64,000 bases of DNA from JBFGCT01 sp963825565 (GTDB lineage: Bacteria > Actinomycetota > Acidimicrobiia > Acidimicrobiales > Ilumatobacteraceae), in assembly GCA_963825565.1 (NCBI GenBank), contig CAWGTW010000010.1:124001-188000 (forward strand), in the 5' to 3' direction. Numbering within the stretch: the stretch's first letter is position 1; each line of letters starts with the position of its first letter. The notes under the pieces were generated by a model that was not told where the DNA came from, did not search any database, and was given only the letters and a program-made list of their open reading frames with translations. Below, piece after piece: positions 1 through 8,078 of the stretch. The position numbers and the translations under genes are program-made.

Positions 1-1
1 G

Positions 2-1525
2 ACGCTCGGGGTGCTCGTCACCGCCAACAATGTGTACGACCAGGACGTCGTGACGCTGATCCACGACTTCACGGTGGCGGCGGAGAACCGACCCGACGGC
101 GCGGTGGTCTCGAGCTCGAGCCTCGTCAACACGATGGCCAAGATCATCAAGGTCGCCGACGACGACGGCGACCTGCCGCCGACGAGTGCCGACATCGTCT
201 CCGCTGCGGCCGTCATGCCGCCCGACATCGCGGCAGTCCTGGTCAACGACCCGAACGCACCGACGTCGACACAGGTCAACCTGCGGATCGCGCCGGCCAG
301 CCTCGAGGAGCGGGCGGTCATCGTGGCCGAGTTGGAGGCCGATCTCGACGAACGGATCGCGGCGCTCGACCTCCCGGCGGACAGCGTCCTGCTGCTCGAA
401 CTGCCCGACGGTCAGGAACCCGTGCGCGCCACCCCGGCCGGTCTCGCCACCGTCGGTATCGGCTTGCTCGAGAACCTCTCGGCGAACCGAGCCAACCTGA
501 CGTACCTCTCGCTGTTCGTGGTCGGCATCTTCCTGCTGCTGCGGTTGCGGAGCCTGTCGAGGGCGCTCCTCGCGCTGACGCCGGTGCTGCTCGCCGTGGG
601 CGTGTCGTCGCTCGTCGTCGGGCTGTCTGGAATCCAGCTCAGCCCGCTGACGACGGTCAGCGGGCCACTCGTCGTCGCCACCTGTGCGGAGTTCTCGGTC
701 CTGATCCTCGGGCGGTATCTGGAGGAACGTCAACGTGACCTCGACCCACGTGCGGCGAGCGAGAAGGCCGCTCGGCGGACCGGGCGAGCGTTCTTCACGT
801 CGGCGATGACGACGATCGGCGGCTTCGCGGTGCTGATCGGTTCTGCACTGCCCCTGCTCCGCGACTTCGGCATCATCGTCACGCTCAACGTGGCGATCGC
901 GCTGCTCGCAGCGCTCGTCGTCATGCCGCCACTCTCGGTCTGGGTCGATGGCCGGGGTTGGCTCGGCACGCAGGAGCACGCCGGTTCACCCGAGGACGCG
1001 GTCGTGCTCGCGTCGCCGTTCCCCGGTGGTCAGACGGCCGCTGCCGCGATCGGTGGGGTGGCGATGGTCGCCGGTGCCGTCGGCGTGTATCTCGCAGCCG
1101 ACACCGACACGGGAGACTCGACCGAGATCAGTTACCTGGCAGCGCCGCTGCCGACGACCACGACCACGACGACCACCACGACGACGCTGCCGCCGACCAC
1201 GACGATCGAGGGTGAGGAAGCACCCGAGACGACCGTGTCCGAGGGTCCGCCGATCGATCCGGGCGGGTTCCCGACCGACCCACCGACCGAGGGGATCGTG
1301 GCGCCGATCTTGTTCGGCCTGCTCACCGACCAGGGGGTCGAGCCGAACGTCGCCAACTGCGCGATCAGCACGTTGCTCGAGCGGGTCGACGAGGCGACGC
1401 TGCTCGGCCTCGGCCTGGCCGACGGGGCGCCGGAGGCGGTCGAGCCGGTCGTGCAGGCGGCGCTCGACTGCGGCATCCCCCAGGAAACGGTCGACGCCGC
1501 GCTGAACGCGTTCCTCGGAGGCTGA
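2..1525 (+). CDS. RND/MMPL-family exporter, C-terminal part (5' truncated)
   Basis: Open from the window edge, so the N-terminus is missing; 507 residues are visible. A periplasmic-type segment is followed by a cluster of about five membrane helices (roughly residues 165-310) typical of the second half of RND/MMPL transporters, with a charged cytoplasmic loop (LEERQRDLDPRA). After the membrane block come one more hydrophobic segment, a run of eleven threonines with a second short TTT, and a small soluble C-terminal domain of about 90 residues with two cysteines. The Thr-rich linker and tail are not part of the canonical MMPL fold and suggest an extracytoplasmic appendage. Substrate cannot be inferred. 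Confidence 0.8.
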   Translation, partial: TLGVLVTANNVYDQDVVTLIHDFTVAAENRPDGAVVSSSSLVNTMAKIIKVADDDGDLPPTSADIVSAAAVMPPDIAAVLVNDPNAPTSTQVNLRIAPASLEERAVIVAELEADLDERIAALDLPADSVLLLELPDGQEPVRATPAGLATVGIGLLENLSANRANLTYLSLFVVGIFLLLRLRSLSRALLALTPVLLAVGVSSLVVGLSGIQLSPLTTVSGPLVVATCAEFSVLILGRYLEERQRDLDPRAASEKAARRTGRAFFTSAMTTIGGFAVLIGSALPLLRDFGIIVTLNVAIALLAALVVMPPLSVWVDGRGWLGTQEHAGSPEDAVVLASPFPGGQTAAAAIGGVAMVAGAVGVYLAADTDTGDSTEISYLAAPLPTTTTTTTTTTTLPPTTTIEGEEAPETTVSEGPPIDPGGFPTDPPTEGIVAPILFGLLTDQGVEPNVANCAISTLLERVDEATLLGLGLADGAPEAVEPVVQAALDCGIPQETVDAALNAFLGG

Positions 1526-1568
1526 CGCGGGCGGCTCCGCCGAGGGACCGGCTGCGGCGTGGGCCGCG

Positions 1569-2189
1569 ATGGACGAGCCCTGGCGGTGCGCGTTCGAGCA
1601 GGCGTGGACCGCGTGGTGCACGGGCAGCTTCGGCATCGGCGCCGCGCTGGTCGACCCGGCGACCGGCGTCATCGTGTCGGTCGGCCGCAACCGGGTCGCC
1701 CAGCGGCAGCCGGAGCCCGGTCTGCTGTCGGGCAACTTCATGGCGCACGCGGAGATGAACGCATTTGCCGCGATGGACCAGATGTTGGCCACTGGTCTGC
1801 ATCTGTACACCACGCTGCAGCCGTGCCTGATGTGCTCCGGGACGGCGATCCAGCTCAACGTCGAGCAGGTGCACTTTGCCGCCCGCGACGAGTTCTTCGA
1901 GTCGCTCGACGACCTCTGGCGGCACCACGCCTACCCGCGCGAACGACAGCCGGCCTGGGAGGGTCCGATCGGTGGGCGCCTCGAGCGCTTCGCCCGCGTG
2001 CTGCCGCTGTCGTTCACGCTGCTCTGGCTGCCTGACAGTTCAGCGGCCGATGTCGCCCGCCGCACCGAGCCGGCGCTGGCATCGCTCGCCGCCGACCTGC
2101 CGAGCGATGCCGGCCTGCTCGCCGCCCACGATGCCGGCAGCGGCCCGATCGCCGCCCTGGAGGTGCTGTGGGACCGGTTGGCCGGCTGA
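1569..2189 (+). CDS. CMP/dCMP or tRNA-adenosine-type zinc deaminase
   Basis: 206-residue protein with the cytidine-deaminase-fold zinc signature: HAE at residues 60-62 (Zn ligand and catalytic Glu) and a PCLMC motif near residues 91-95 supplying two cysteine ligands. It belongs to the nucleoside/nucleotide deaminase superfamily, whose members deaminate free bases, nucleotides or tRNA A34. It is longer than typical TadA and diverges after the zinc core, so the substrate is unclear. The ATG at 1569 follows the exporter stop by 43 bp. It converges on the dioxygenase gene across a strong hairpin at 2233-2275. Confidence 0.8.
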   Translation: MDEPWRCAFEQAWTAWCTGSFGIGAALVDPATGVIVSVGRNRVAQRQPEPGLLSGNFMAHAEMNAFAAMDQMLATGLHLYTTLQPCLMCSGTAIQLNVEQVHFAARDEFFESLDDLWRHHAYPRERQPAWEGPIGGRLERFARVLPLSFTLLWLPDSSAADVARRTEPALASLAADLPSDAGLLAAHDAGSGPIAALEVLWDRLAG

Positions 2190-2232
2190 TCCCCCGCCAG
2201 CCCGCCCCGCCCCCGCCCCCGCCCACATCGAA

Positions 2233-2275
2233 CGCGTGATCATCTTGCGCAGTATGTGCGCAACATGATCACGCG
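2233..2275. terminator. Long imperfect inverted repeat between convergent genes
   Basis: Two 19-base arms (2233-2251 and 2257-2275) pair with a single mismatch around the 5-base loop GTATG. No U-tract follows on either strand. It sits between the convergent deaminase and dioxygenase genes, so a bidirectional transcription terminator is the simplest reading. A REP-like repeat is the alternative. Confidence 0.6.
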
Positions 2276-2304
2276 ATGGCACTGGCGTGCGGCGTAAGGG
2301 GGGC

Positions 2305-3174
2305 TCAGTCGAGCAGGGCGTCGCTGCGGACGCGGCGCGCTTCGGCTTCGACGTGCTCGGGGAGCACCCGGCCGAAGAGCTGCATCGTGCGCTCGACGCG
2401 ACCGATCACACCCGGCACCGCGGTGTAGGCGAAGATCGCGGCGTCGCGCGGGCGCGACGCCGGCCCCACCCGGGTCACCCGGTGCAACGAGTGTCGCCCG
2501 CGGAAGATCTGCAGGTCGCCGGGGCGCAGGTCGAGCGTGCGCACCCGGTCGCGGCCGCCGTCGAGGACCTGCTGGATCGCCTCGAACCCCTCGTCGTCGG
2601 GGGACCGGATGCCCGGCACGTACTCGAACAGGCCACCCTCATCGGCTTCGGCGACGAGCACGGTGACCGCGAAGTCGTTGGTGTCGAAGTGCCAGGTGAA
2701 CTGTTGGCCGGGGTCGAGGATGTTGGCGGTCAGCCCGGCGAGCGGATCGGCGTAGCAGTACAGGTCCGCCACCTCGAGGCAGGCGGCGATGAACGCGGTC
2801 AGCTCCGGGGCCCGGAACAGGGTGTCCATCGGCCCGCCCGTGTCCCACGCGTCACCGGGGATGAAGCCGCTCGACCGCTCGATGAAGGTGTTGACGGGGT
2901 GGCGATCCGGGTACGCGGGATCGGCGGCCGTGTGGAAGTAGGGGTTCATCACCTGGGTCGAGTAGTGCGTGGCGTGCTTGTTCGCGACGATCTCGCCGCC
3001 GAGCTGCGCCACGGCGTCGTCGCGCACCAGGCTGCGAACGACCGCGCAGCCGTCGGCGCCCAACTGGAGCCGGGCGCGGTCGACCGCAGCGGCGTACGCC
3101 TCGTCATCGGGCCGGTCGAGCGGGTAGCGATCGAGGTCGACCAGCGCTGCGATGCCGATCCCGGTCGTGCTCAT
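2305..3174 (-). CDS. Fe(II)/2-oxoglutarate-dependent dioxygenase-like protein
   Basis: 289 residues. An H-x-D pair (H162, D164 in TWHFDTND) followed about 70 residues later by a histidine (SLHRVTRVG) fits the 2-His-1-carboxylate iron site of the cupin-fold 2OG oxygenases. The chosen ATG at 3174 overlaps the upstream gene's stop in a 4-base ATGA, indicating translational coupling with the dehydrogenase upstream. The pair probably oxidises and then dehydrogenates a small hydroxy-acid or amino-acid-derived substrate, but the substrate is not evident. The same frame stays open upstream of 3174, antisense-like to nothing known, and that extension should be ignored. Confidence 0.75.
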   Translation of the reverse strand: MSTTGIGIAALVDLDRYPLDRPDDEAYAAAVDRARLQLGADGCAVVRSLVRDDAVAQLGGEIVANKHATHYSTQVMNPYFHTAADPAYPDRHPVNTFIERSSGFIPGDAWDTGGPMDTLFRAPELTAFIAACLEVADLYCYADPLAGLTANILDPGQQFTWHFDTNDFAVTVLVAEADEGGLFEYVPGIRSPDDEGFEAIQQVLDGGRDRVRTLDLRPGDLQIFRGRHSLHRVTRVGPASRPRDAAIFAYTAVPGVIGRVERTMQLFGRVLPEHVEAEARRVRSDALLD

Positions 3175-4088
3175 CCCACTGCCTCCCAGGGTGCTGGCCA
3201 GTCGCCGGGCAGCCGGAAGGAGAGCCCGGTGTCGTCCTCGAGCCGCTTCGCCACGTGCAGCTCGCCGGCGTCGTTGCCGTAGCGCTCGCCGGCGTCGGCG
3301 AACGCAGCCCGCGCCGCATCGGTGAGCAGGAGCCGTGCGGCGACGCGCTCCTGCAACTCGGCGAGGAGGCCGAGGTCCTTCAGGCAGAGGTCGAGCGTGA
3401 AGCTCGGGTCGTAGTGGCCGGCGAAGATCGACGGGGCGTCGTGGCGGGCGACGAACGAATCGCCGACCGAGTCGCAGATCGCCCGGTACAGCACGTCGAG
3501 CTCGACCCCGTGGGCCATGCCGAGCGCGAACCCTTCGCCGATCGCTGCTGCCCCGACGAACCAGAGCTGGTTGGTCACGAGCTTGACCACGTTGCCCGAC
3601 CCGAGCGGCCCGCAGGCGATCACCGTGCCCAGGTGGGCGAGCACGGCACGGGCGCGCTCGACGGGCTCGGGCTCGCCCCCGGCGAACAGCGTCAGCCGGC
3701 CGGTGCGGGCGCCATCGACGGCGCCCGTCACCGGGGCATCGACGACGCAGACGCCGCCGGGGGCGCCGGCTGCCAGTTGCGTCACCAGCTCCTTGCGATT
3801 GGTGGTGAGGTCGACCCAGAGCGACCCGGGCCGCAGCGCGGCGAGCGCGCCGGCGCCGACCATCACCGCTTCGACGTGCTCGGGTCGGGGCAAGGAGGTG
3901 AGCAGGACGTCGGCGCGCCTCGCGCAGTCGGCAGCGGACAGCGCGGCGGCAGCACCGTGCTCGCCCGCCGCGGCGAGGCGGTCGTCGACCAGGTCGAACG
4001 CGACGACCTCGAACCCGGCATCGATCAGGCGACCGCACATCGGCCCACCCATGTTGCCCAACCCGACGAACCCGATCGTCTCGGTCAT
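3171..4088 (-). CDS. NAD(P)-dependent beta-hydroxyacid dehydrogenase (3-hydroxyisobutyrate dehydrogenase family)
   Basis: 305 residues. The N-terminus has the Rossmann motif IGFVGLGNMGGPM, and GSGNVVKLVTNQ near residue 165 carries the catalytic lysine context of the 3-HIBADH/6-phosphogluconate dehydrogenase family. Members oxidise 3-hydroxyisobutyrate, tartronate semialdehyde or related beta-hydroxyacids, or reduce succinic semialdehyde. The ATG at 4088 has GGGG 6 nt upstream; a GTG two codons earlier (4094) is the alternative. It is the first gene of a two-gene operon with the dioxygenase. Confidence 0.85.
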   Translation of the reverse strand: MTETIGFVGLGNMGGPMCGRLIDAGFEVVAFDLVDDRLAAAGEHGAAAALSAADCARRADVLLTSLPRPEHVEAVMVGAGALAALRPGSLWVDLTTNRKELVTQLAAGAPGGVCVVDAPVTGAVDGARTGRLTLFAGGEPEPVERARAVLAHLGTVIACGPLGSGNVVKLVTNQLWFVGAAAIGEGFALGMAHGVELDVLYRAICDSVGDSFVARHDAPSIFAGHYDPSFTLDLCLKDLGLLAELQERVAARLLLTDAARAAFADAGERYGNDAGELHVAKRLEDDTGLSFRLPGDWPAPWEAVG

Positions 4089-4320
4089 GTGCACCCCGTC
4101 ATGCTCGTACTGTGCTGTTCGCTCGGTCCCCGGTCAAGCCCTGATCGGTCCTGGGTGGTCGGGTCCTGGTTCGATCCGGGGAGCACCTGCCGCGTCCTCA
4201 GACCGACCGGAGCGCCGGCCGGAAGGCTTCATCACTCGTGGCATGCTCGCAGTGTGGGTTGGCTGCGATGTTCGACAGGACCGAGACCGTCGAACCCGCC
4301 GCGATGTCACCAGAGCTCGG

Positions 4321-4339
4321 ACCGCCCGGTACGGGCGGT
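4321..4339. promoter_or_regulatory. Perfect palindrome before a membrane-protein gene
   Basis: Two 8-base arms, ACCGCCCG and CGGGCGGT, with a 3-base centre, lie 19 bp before the ATG at 4358. They could be a repressor operator or an mRNA hairpin masking the start region. No regulator can be assigned. Confidence 0.35.
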
Positions 4340-4357
4340 ACACGTCGAGGCGCACCG

Positions 4358-5563
4358 ATGAGCAGCTCCGAGGGCCACGAGCTCGCCGACGCTCGATTCG
4401 CCTCGCGCCGGCTCGGGTTCGCCGCGCTTGGACTGCTCCTCGTCGCGCTGGTCGCTGCGGCGCGGCGCTCGTCCGACCTCGACGAGCTGACGATTCCCGA
4501 GCTCCCGGGCATGGTCGGCTGGCTCTTCCTCGCAGCGCTCGCGTCGGCCACCCGACCGGCCGGCCAGCCGTCCGCGCCCCACCGCGGCATGACGAGTGCG
4601 GCGCTCGTCTGGCTCCCGATCGCTGCCGCGTATGCGCACACGCTCGCCTGGGCTGTCGGCGATGACGTTCGGCTCGCCGCGTCGGTGCTGGCGATCGTCG
4701 CGGCCGTCGGCTTCCTGGCCGCCTGGGTTGCTGAGCGGAGTCGATCGGGCCGGCTCGACGTCACGCAATTCGGCTCGTTGGTCGCCATCGTCTTGGTCGT
4801 CGGGAACCTGGTCCTCGAGGTGATCGAGTCACTCGTCGACACGTCGTCGACACCCGACGTGCTCGACGCGATGGCGCCGGGACTGGGCGTGATCGCCGTC
4901 GTCACCGGCATGACCCTCGTCGAGACCGGACTGCGAGCTACCCCGCGAGCCTTCGTCGGGGAAGCAGCGGGCACCTTCCAGTTCGCGCTCGCCGGCGTCG
5001 GCTGGGCAGCGCTCGTCGCCGGGTCTGCATTGGACGATCCCTCGCTCCTCGTGACCTCGGTCGGGCTGCACCTTCTCGCCACGATCACGTTCCTGGTGCG
5101 GCTCGCACCGCTGCTCGTGCCGGCCGTCACCGCTCGCCGGTGGGCGAGATGGTCGGCGCTGGCGCTGATCTCCACCGCCGTGTACGTCGGCCTCCTGGTG
5201 CACGTGGTCGTCGGCTTTGCCGACGGCCGCTACGCAGACGCCGCCGCCTTCCCGCTCTGGCTCGAGATCGCGGTCGACATGACGTCGTTCTTGGGCCTTG
5301 CGGCGAGCGGGCTCATCGGAGCGATGGCGAGGATCGGCCGCCACGATCTCGTGGTCAGCCGGCTTGCGTTCACGCTGTTCGCGATCGGGATGATCGCGAT
5401 GGTGCTGGTGGGCGCCGCCCAGCGGATGCCGACCGTCGCAGCACTCTCGTTCGGGATGCTCGGCATCGCCGTGGCGATCGTCGCCTGGGCGACGACGTCG
5501 GGCTCGAACGAGGAAGTGGCCGAACGGCCCTGGCGCCGAGGCGCGACCGGCGCGTTACGCTGA
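4358..5563 (+). CDS. Multi-pass membrane protein of unknown function
   Basis: 401 residues with about twelve hydrophobic segments spread over the whole length and short polar loops; there is no soluble domain. No catalytic or transporter signature is recognised. The start at 4358 is chosen because GAGG lies 8 nt upstream and the protein then begins with a short polar stretch before helix 1. An in-frame ATG at 4238 would add 40 low-complexity residues. The gene is divergent from the dehydrogenase operon across about 270 bp. Confidence 0.7.
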   Translation: MSSSEGHELADARFASRRLGFAALGLLLVALVAAARRSSDLDELTIPELPGMVGWLFLAALASATRPAGQPSAPHRGMTSAALVWLPIAAAYAHTLAWAVGDDVRLAASVLAIVAAVGFLAAWVAERSRSGRLDVTQFGSLVAIVLVVGNLVLEVIESLVDTSSTPDVLDAMAPGLGVIAVVTGMTLVETGLRATPRAFVGEAAGTFQFALAGVGWAALVAGSALDDPSLLVTSVGLHLLATITFLVRLAPLLVPAVTARRWARWSALALISTAVYVGLLVHVVVGFADGRYADAAAFPLWLEIAVDMTSFLGLAASGLIGAMARIGRHDLVVSRLAFTLFAIGMIAMVLVGAAQRMPTVAALSFGMLGIAVAIVAWATTSGSNEEVAERPWRRGATGALR

Positions 5564-5567
5564 AATC

Positions 5568-5583
5568 GTCGGGCGAGCCCGAC
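5568..5583 (+). promoter_or_regulatory. Leader hairpin downstream of a TACGCT box
   Basis: A TACGCT box at 5556-5561 is followed by a 7-bp perfect stem with a 2-base loop (5568-5583), then a Shine-Dalgarno GGGAGGGA and the ATG at 5604. This gene therefore has a leader, unlike many neighbours. Confidence 0.4.
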
Positions 5584-5603
5584 GGTCGACGGGAGGGACG
5601 GTC

Positions 5604-6317
5604 ATGCGTACGAGAACTCCGACTGCGATCACCGGCATCGGCCTCGTGGTCGCCGTGACGATCGGCGCGTTCGCCTCGGCGAGCTTCGCCACCCAGGATC
5701 TCATCTCCCAGCAGGAAGACGTCATCACCGACGACGTCCGGCCGATGGACGACCTGCGTACCCGCGGGAGCGTCAAAGCGTTCGACCGCAATGGGGTGAG
5801 CGGGTACTCGCTCGACTTCACTGCGACGTTCACGCCCGCACCCGACGGCGAGGAGCAACTGGCCGAGATCGACGGGAGCGTGCCCGATCTCGTGATGGTC
5901 CAGTCGATGAGCTATCCCACGCTGTCGGATCGCAAGGAGTTCGTCGGCCCGGTCCAGCTGCCGTTCGAGTCCCAGACGCTCCAGCTCCGGGTCGAGATGA
6001 ACGGCGAATGCTTCGAGCCGGTTGGCAAGGACGGCGGCTACCGGCTGAAGGGGTTCGACTCGAAGTGCACGGAGGCCTGGCTGTCCCTCGGCGACCAGAG
6101 CTTCAACGTGAGCGAGCTGTTCATCGACCTCGATTCGCGCCTGAAGGCGGTCGGTCGTGACGGGCAGACCTGGATGTGGCGGGCGACGGCGACCTTCGAG
6201 GACCCGGGCTACGGCTTCCCCATCGTGTCGCTCGGTCAGGGCGGTTCGACGGCGGTGGTGGTCGGCGACATGGGCGGCGTCACCGGCACGGGCAAGGTGA
6301 GGTTCGACAGCAAGTAG
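5604..6317 (+). CDS. Exported protein of unknown function
   Basis: 237 residues. Basic N-terminus (MRTRT), a hydrophobic core of about 20 residues and ASASFA just before the mature part form a Sec-type signal peptide. The mature region is beta-rich and polar with two cysteines (FSKC-type context near residue 155 and an earlier CFEP), possibly disulfide-bonded. A purine-rich ribosome site, GGGAGGGA, precedes the ATG. No family is recognised. It ends 24 bp from the convergent acyltransferase gene. Confidence 0.65.
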   Translation: MRTRTPTAITGIGLVVAVTIGAFASASFATQDLISQQEDVITDDVRPMDDLRTRGSVKAFDRNGVSGYSLDFTATFTPAPDGEEQLAEIDGSVPDLVMVQSMSYPTLSDRKEFVGPVQLPFESQTLQLRVEMNGECFEPVGKDGGYRLKGFDSKCTEAWLSLGDQSFNVSELFIDLDSRLKAVGRDGQTWMWRATATFEDPGYGFPIVSLGQGGSTAVVVGDMGGVTGTGKVRFDSK

Positions 6318-6340
6318 CCGGCACGGGCTGGTCGCAGCAC

Positions 6341-7645
6341 CTATGCCGCTCGGGCGACACCCTCGAGCTGCTCGACCATCAGTGCGGCGAGTTCGGCGAG
6401 CCCGTCGCGGCCGACGTCGGTGTCGAGCGCCATCATGTCCAGCGTCAGGCGGCCGCGGAACGAGCCGGTGCGCATGCTGATCTCGGGTCCGATCGGCAGG
6501 TTGGACACGAACGCGTGGAGGTCCTCCACCGGGAGCAGGCCGTCGGCTCCGTCGATCGGCACGGGTCCCGTGTGGCTGACCGCCGTGTTTCCCATCCTGA
6601 GGCGCGCCGTCGCGACCGCCGCTCGCATGAGCGGGCGGGCCATCGAGTAGCTGAGGAACTTGGCCTCGCCGCCCACGGATGCCCGTACTCGTTCCTGGAC
6701 GTCGAGGGCGAGACCCCAGAGCGGCAGCTCGGAGTCGACCGTGACGTCCTGCGACGTCAGCGCGATGTACGGCGAGAGTGCACCGTCAGCAGGCCGCGGC
6801 GAGAGATTGGGGCGGAGGTTGGTGAAGGCGATCGTCCGCATCCGCATGCGCTCACCGTCGTAACGCGTGGCGTGTACCGCCCGGAGGATTGCCGCGTGGA
6901 GGAGGCTGTGCACGGTGCAGCGGTGCTCCCGGGCGGCGCTGTCGATGCGCCGGGTCGTGTCGGCGTCGAAGCTGACGGTGTGGATCACGGTGAGCGCCGA
7001 CGGATCGACCCGCGGCGCCCGCCGCCCGGCCGAACGCCGGAAGCGGACCTCGTCGGCGGCCGCCCGGCCGGCGAACCGAGCCCGGGGCACGATCATGCGC
7101 CATCCGCGATACCGGTCGGGGACGAGCGAGTCGACGGGCGACGGGACCGGGGTGGGCGGCAGGTGTTCGACCCTGCCGGCCGACAGCGCGGCGTACGTGC
7201 CGAGCAGCTCGCCCCACAGCGTTGCGGCTGACACACCGTCGACGATCGAGTGGCGAAAGGCCAGCATCAGTTCGCTGCGGTCGCCGGCGTCGGATCGGAC
7301 GAGTGTCGCCGCGATCGGCGGACCACCCGCCGGCAGCCTCGTGTTGAGCAGGTCTTCCACCTCCCGTTGCCACGACTCCTCGGCGTCGCGGTCCGCGACG
7401 CGGAGCGGAATCGGGTCGGTCACGTCGTACACGAACCGGTACCGACGACGGTCGCGCTCGATCCGTGCCCGCAGCGGAGGATGTCGCCGCTGGACTTCGT
7501 CGAGCGCCTGCCTGAGCAGGTCGACGTCGGGCACGGCGCCGAGCCGCATCGATGTCACCATGTTCAGCGACCATCGGGCGTCGCCGATCGCCATTCCGGT
7601 CTCGATCCCGCCGAGGTCTCGAACGGGGAGCGGCCGACCGTCCAT
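6341..7645 (-). CDS. Condensation-fold acyltransferase (PapA5 / WS-DGAT-like)
   Basis: 434 residues. The HSIVDG motif fits the HHxxxDG/HxxxDG catalytic signature of the CoA-dependent acyltransferase superfamily (NRPS condensation domains, PapA, wax ester synthases). Bilobal architecture is suggested by a later SHTGPVPI segment comparable to the family's second conserved block. It should transfer an acyl group from CoA or a carrier to an alcohol; the acceptor is unknown. A TACACT box lies 7 nt before the ATG at 7645, so this start is preferred over the in-frame codon at 7765, which would add 40 Arg/Pro-rich residues. Confidence 0.7.
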   Translation of the reverse strand: MDGRPLPVRDLGGIETGMAIGDARWSLNMVTSMRLGAVPDVDLLRQALDEVQRRHPPLRARIERDRRRYRFVYDVTDPIPLRVADRDAEESWQREVEDLLNTRLPAGGPPIAATLVRSDAGDRSELMLAFRHSIVDGVSAATLWGELLGTYAALSAGRVEHLPPTPVPSPVDSLVPDRYRGWRMIVPRARFAGRAAADEVRFRRSAGRRAPRVDPSALTVIHTVSFDADTTRRIDSAAREHRCTVHSLLHAAILRAVHATRYDGERMRMRTIAFTNLRPNLSPRPADGALSPYIALTSQDVTVDSELPLWGLALDVQERVRASVGGEAKFLSYSMARPLMRAAVATARLRMGNTAVSHTGPVPIDGADGLLPVEDLHAFVSNLPIGPEISMRTGSFRGRLTLDMMALDTDVGRDGLAELAALMVEQLEGVARAA

Positions 7646-7652
7646 CGGGACG

Positions 7653-7658
7653 AGTGTA
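7653..7658 (-). promoter_or_regulatory. -10 box TACACT
   Basis: TANNNT hexamer with a 7-nt spacer to the ATG at 7645; predicts a leaderless mRNA for the acyltransferase. Confidence 0.5.
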
Positions 7659-7857
7659 CGGTCGTTCCGAACGCCGGACTTCGAAGCGGTCTGGCGATCA
7701 TCAGGTGCCCGAGCGAGCGTCGATGGCCTCGACCGGTCCGGAGATCGGTAGGGCGGCCAAGTCACCGCCGACCACCTCCGCCGGATCGGCCTGCGCGATT
7801 CGGCGGTGAAGCGGCTGCTCTCCCACCAAATGAGGTACCGAATCAGGCAGGTGCCCG

Positions 7858-8028
7858 ATGCGCAGCACTACCTCAGAGCTTCACCCTGAAGTCATGACTT
7901 CCTCCGCCTGGTACATCCACCAACCGATCGACATCCACACCCGCAGCCTGCTCACCGATCGGCAGTTGACCGAGCGAGCCACGTGGCTCGCACTGCTGCG
8001 CGCCGAGCGCCACGAGCAGCGGAGTTGA
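7858..8028 (+). CDS. Small protein of 56 residues, unknown
   Basis: ATG at 7858 to TGA at 8026-8028. Most codons in its second half end in G or C like neighbouring genes. The sequence contains aromatic/histidine-rich SAWYIHQPIDIH and a basic amphipathic C-terminus (LALLRAERHEQRS). No transmembrane segment. It ends 51 bp before the LuxR-type regulator on the same strand. AGGCAGG upstream could act as a ribosome site. No family is recognised; it could be spurious. Confidence 0.45.
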   Translation: MRSTTSELHPEVMTSSAWYIHQPIDIHTRSLLTDRQLTERATWLALLRAERHEQRS

Positions 8029-8065
8029 CCGCGTCGCACCGGCTCGCGGCGGGCACCGACGGCGC

Positions 8066-8071
8066 TAGCAT
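8066..8071 (+). promoter_or_regulatory. -10 box TAGCAT
   Basis: TANNNT hexamer 7 nt before the GTG at 8079; it decides the start of the LuxR-type regulator and predicts a leaderless transcript. Confidence 0.55.
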
Positions 8072-8078
8072 CGCCAGC

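Noticed and set aside
2305..4038. 577-codon minus-strand frame joining the dioxygenase to upstream sequence
   Set aside because: Its first half is out of frame with the well-conserved dehydrogenase; the real dioxygenase begins at 3174 with an ATGA overlap.
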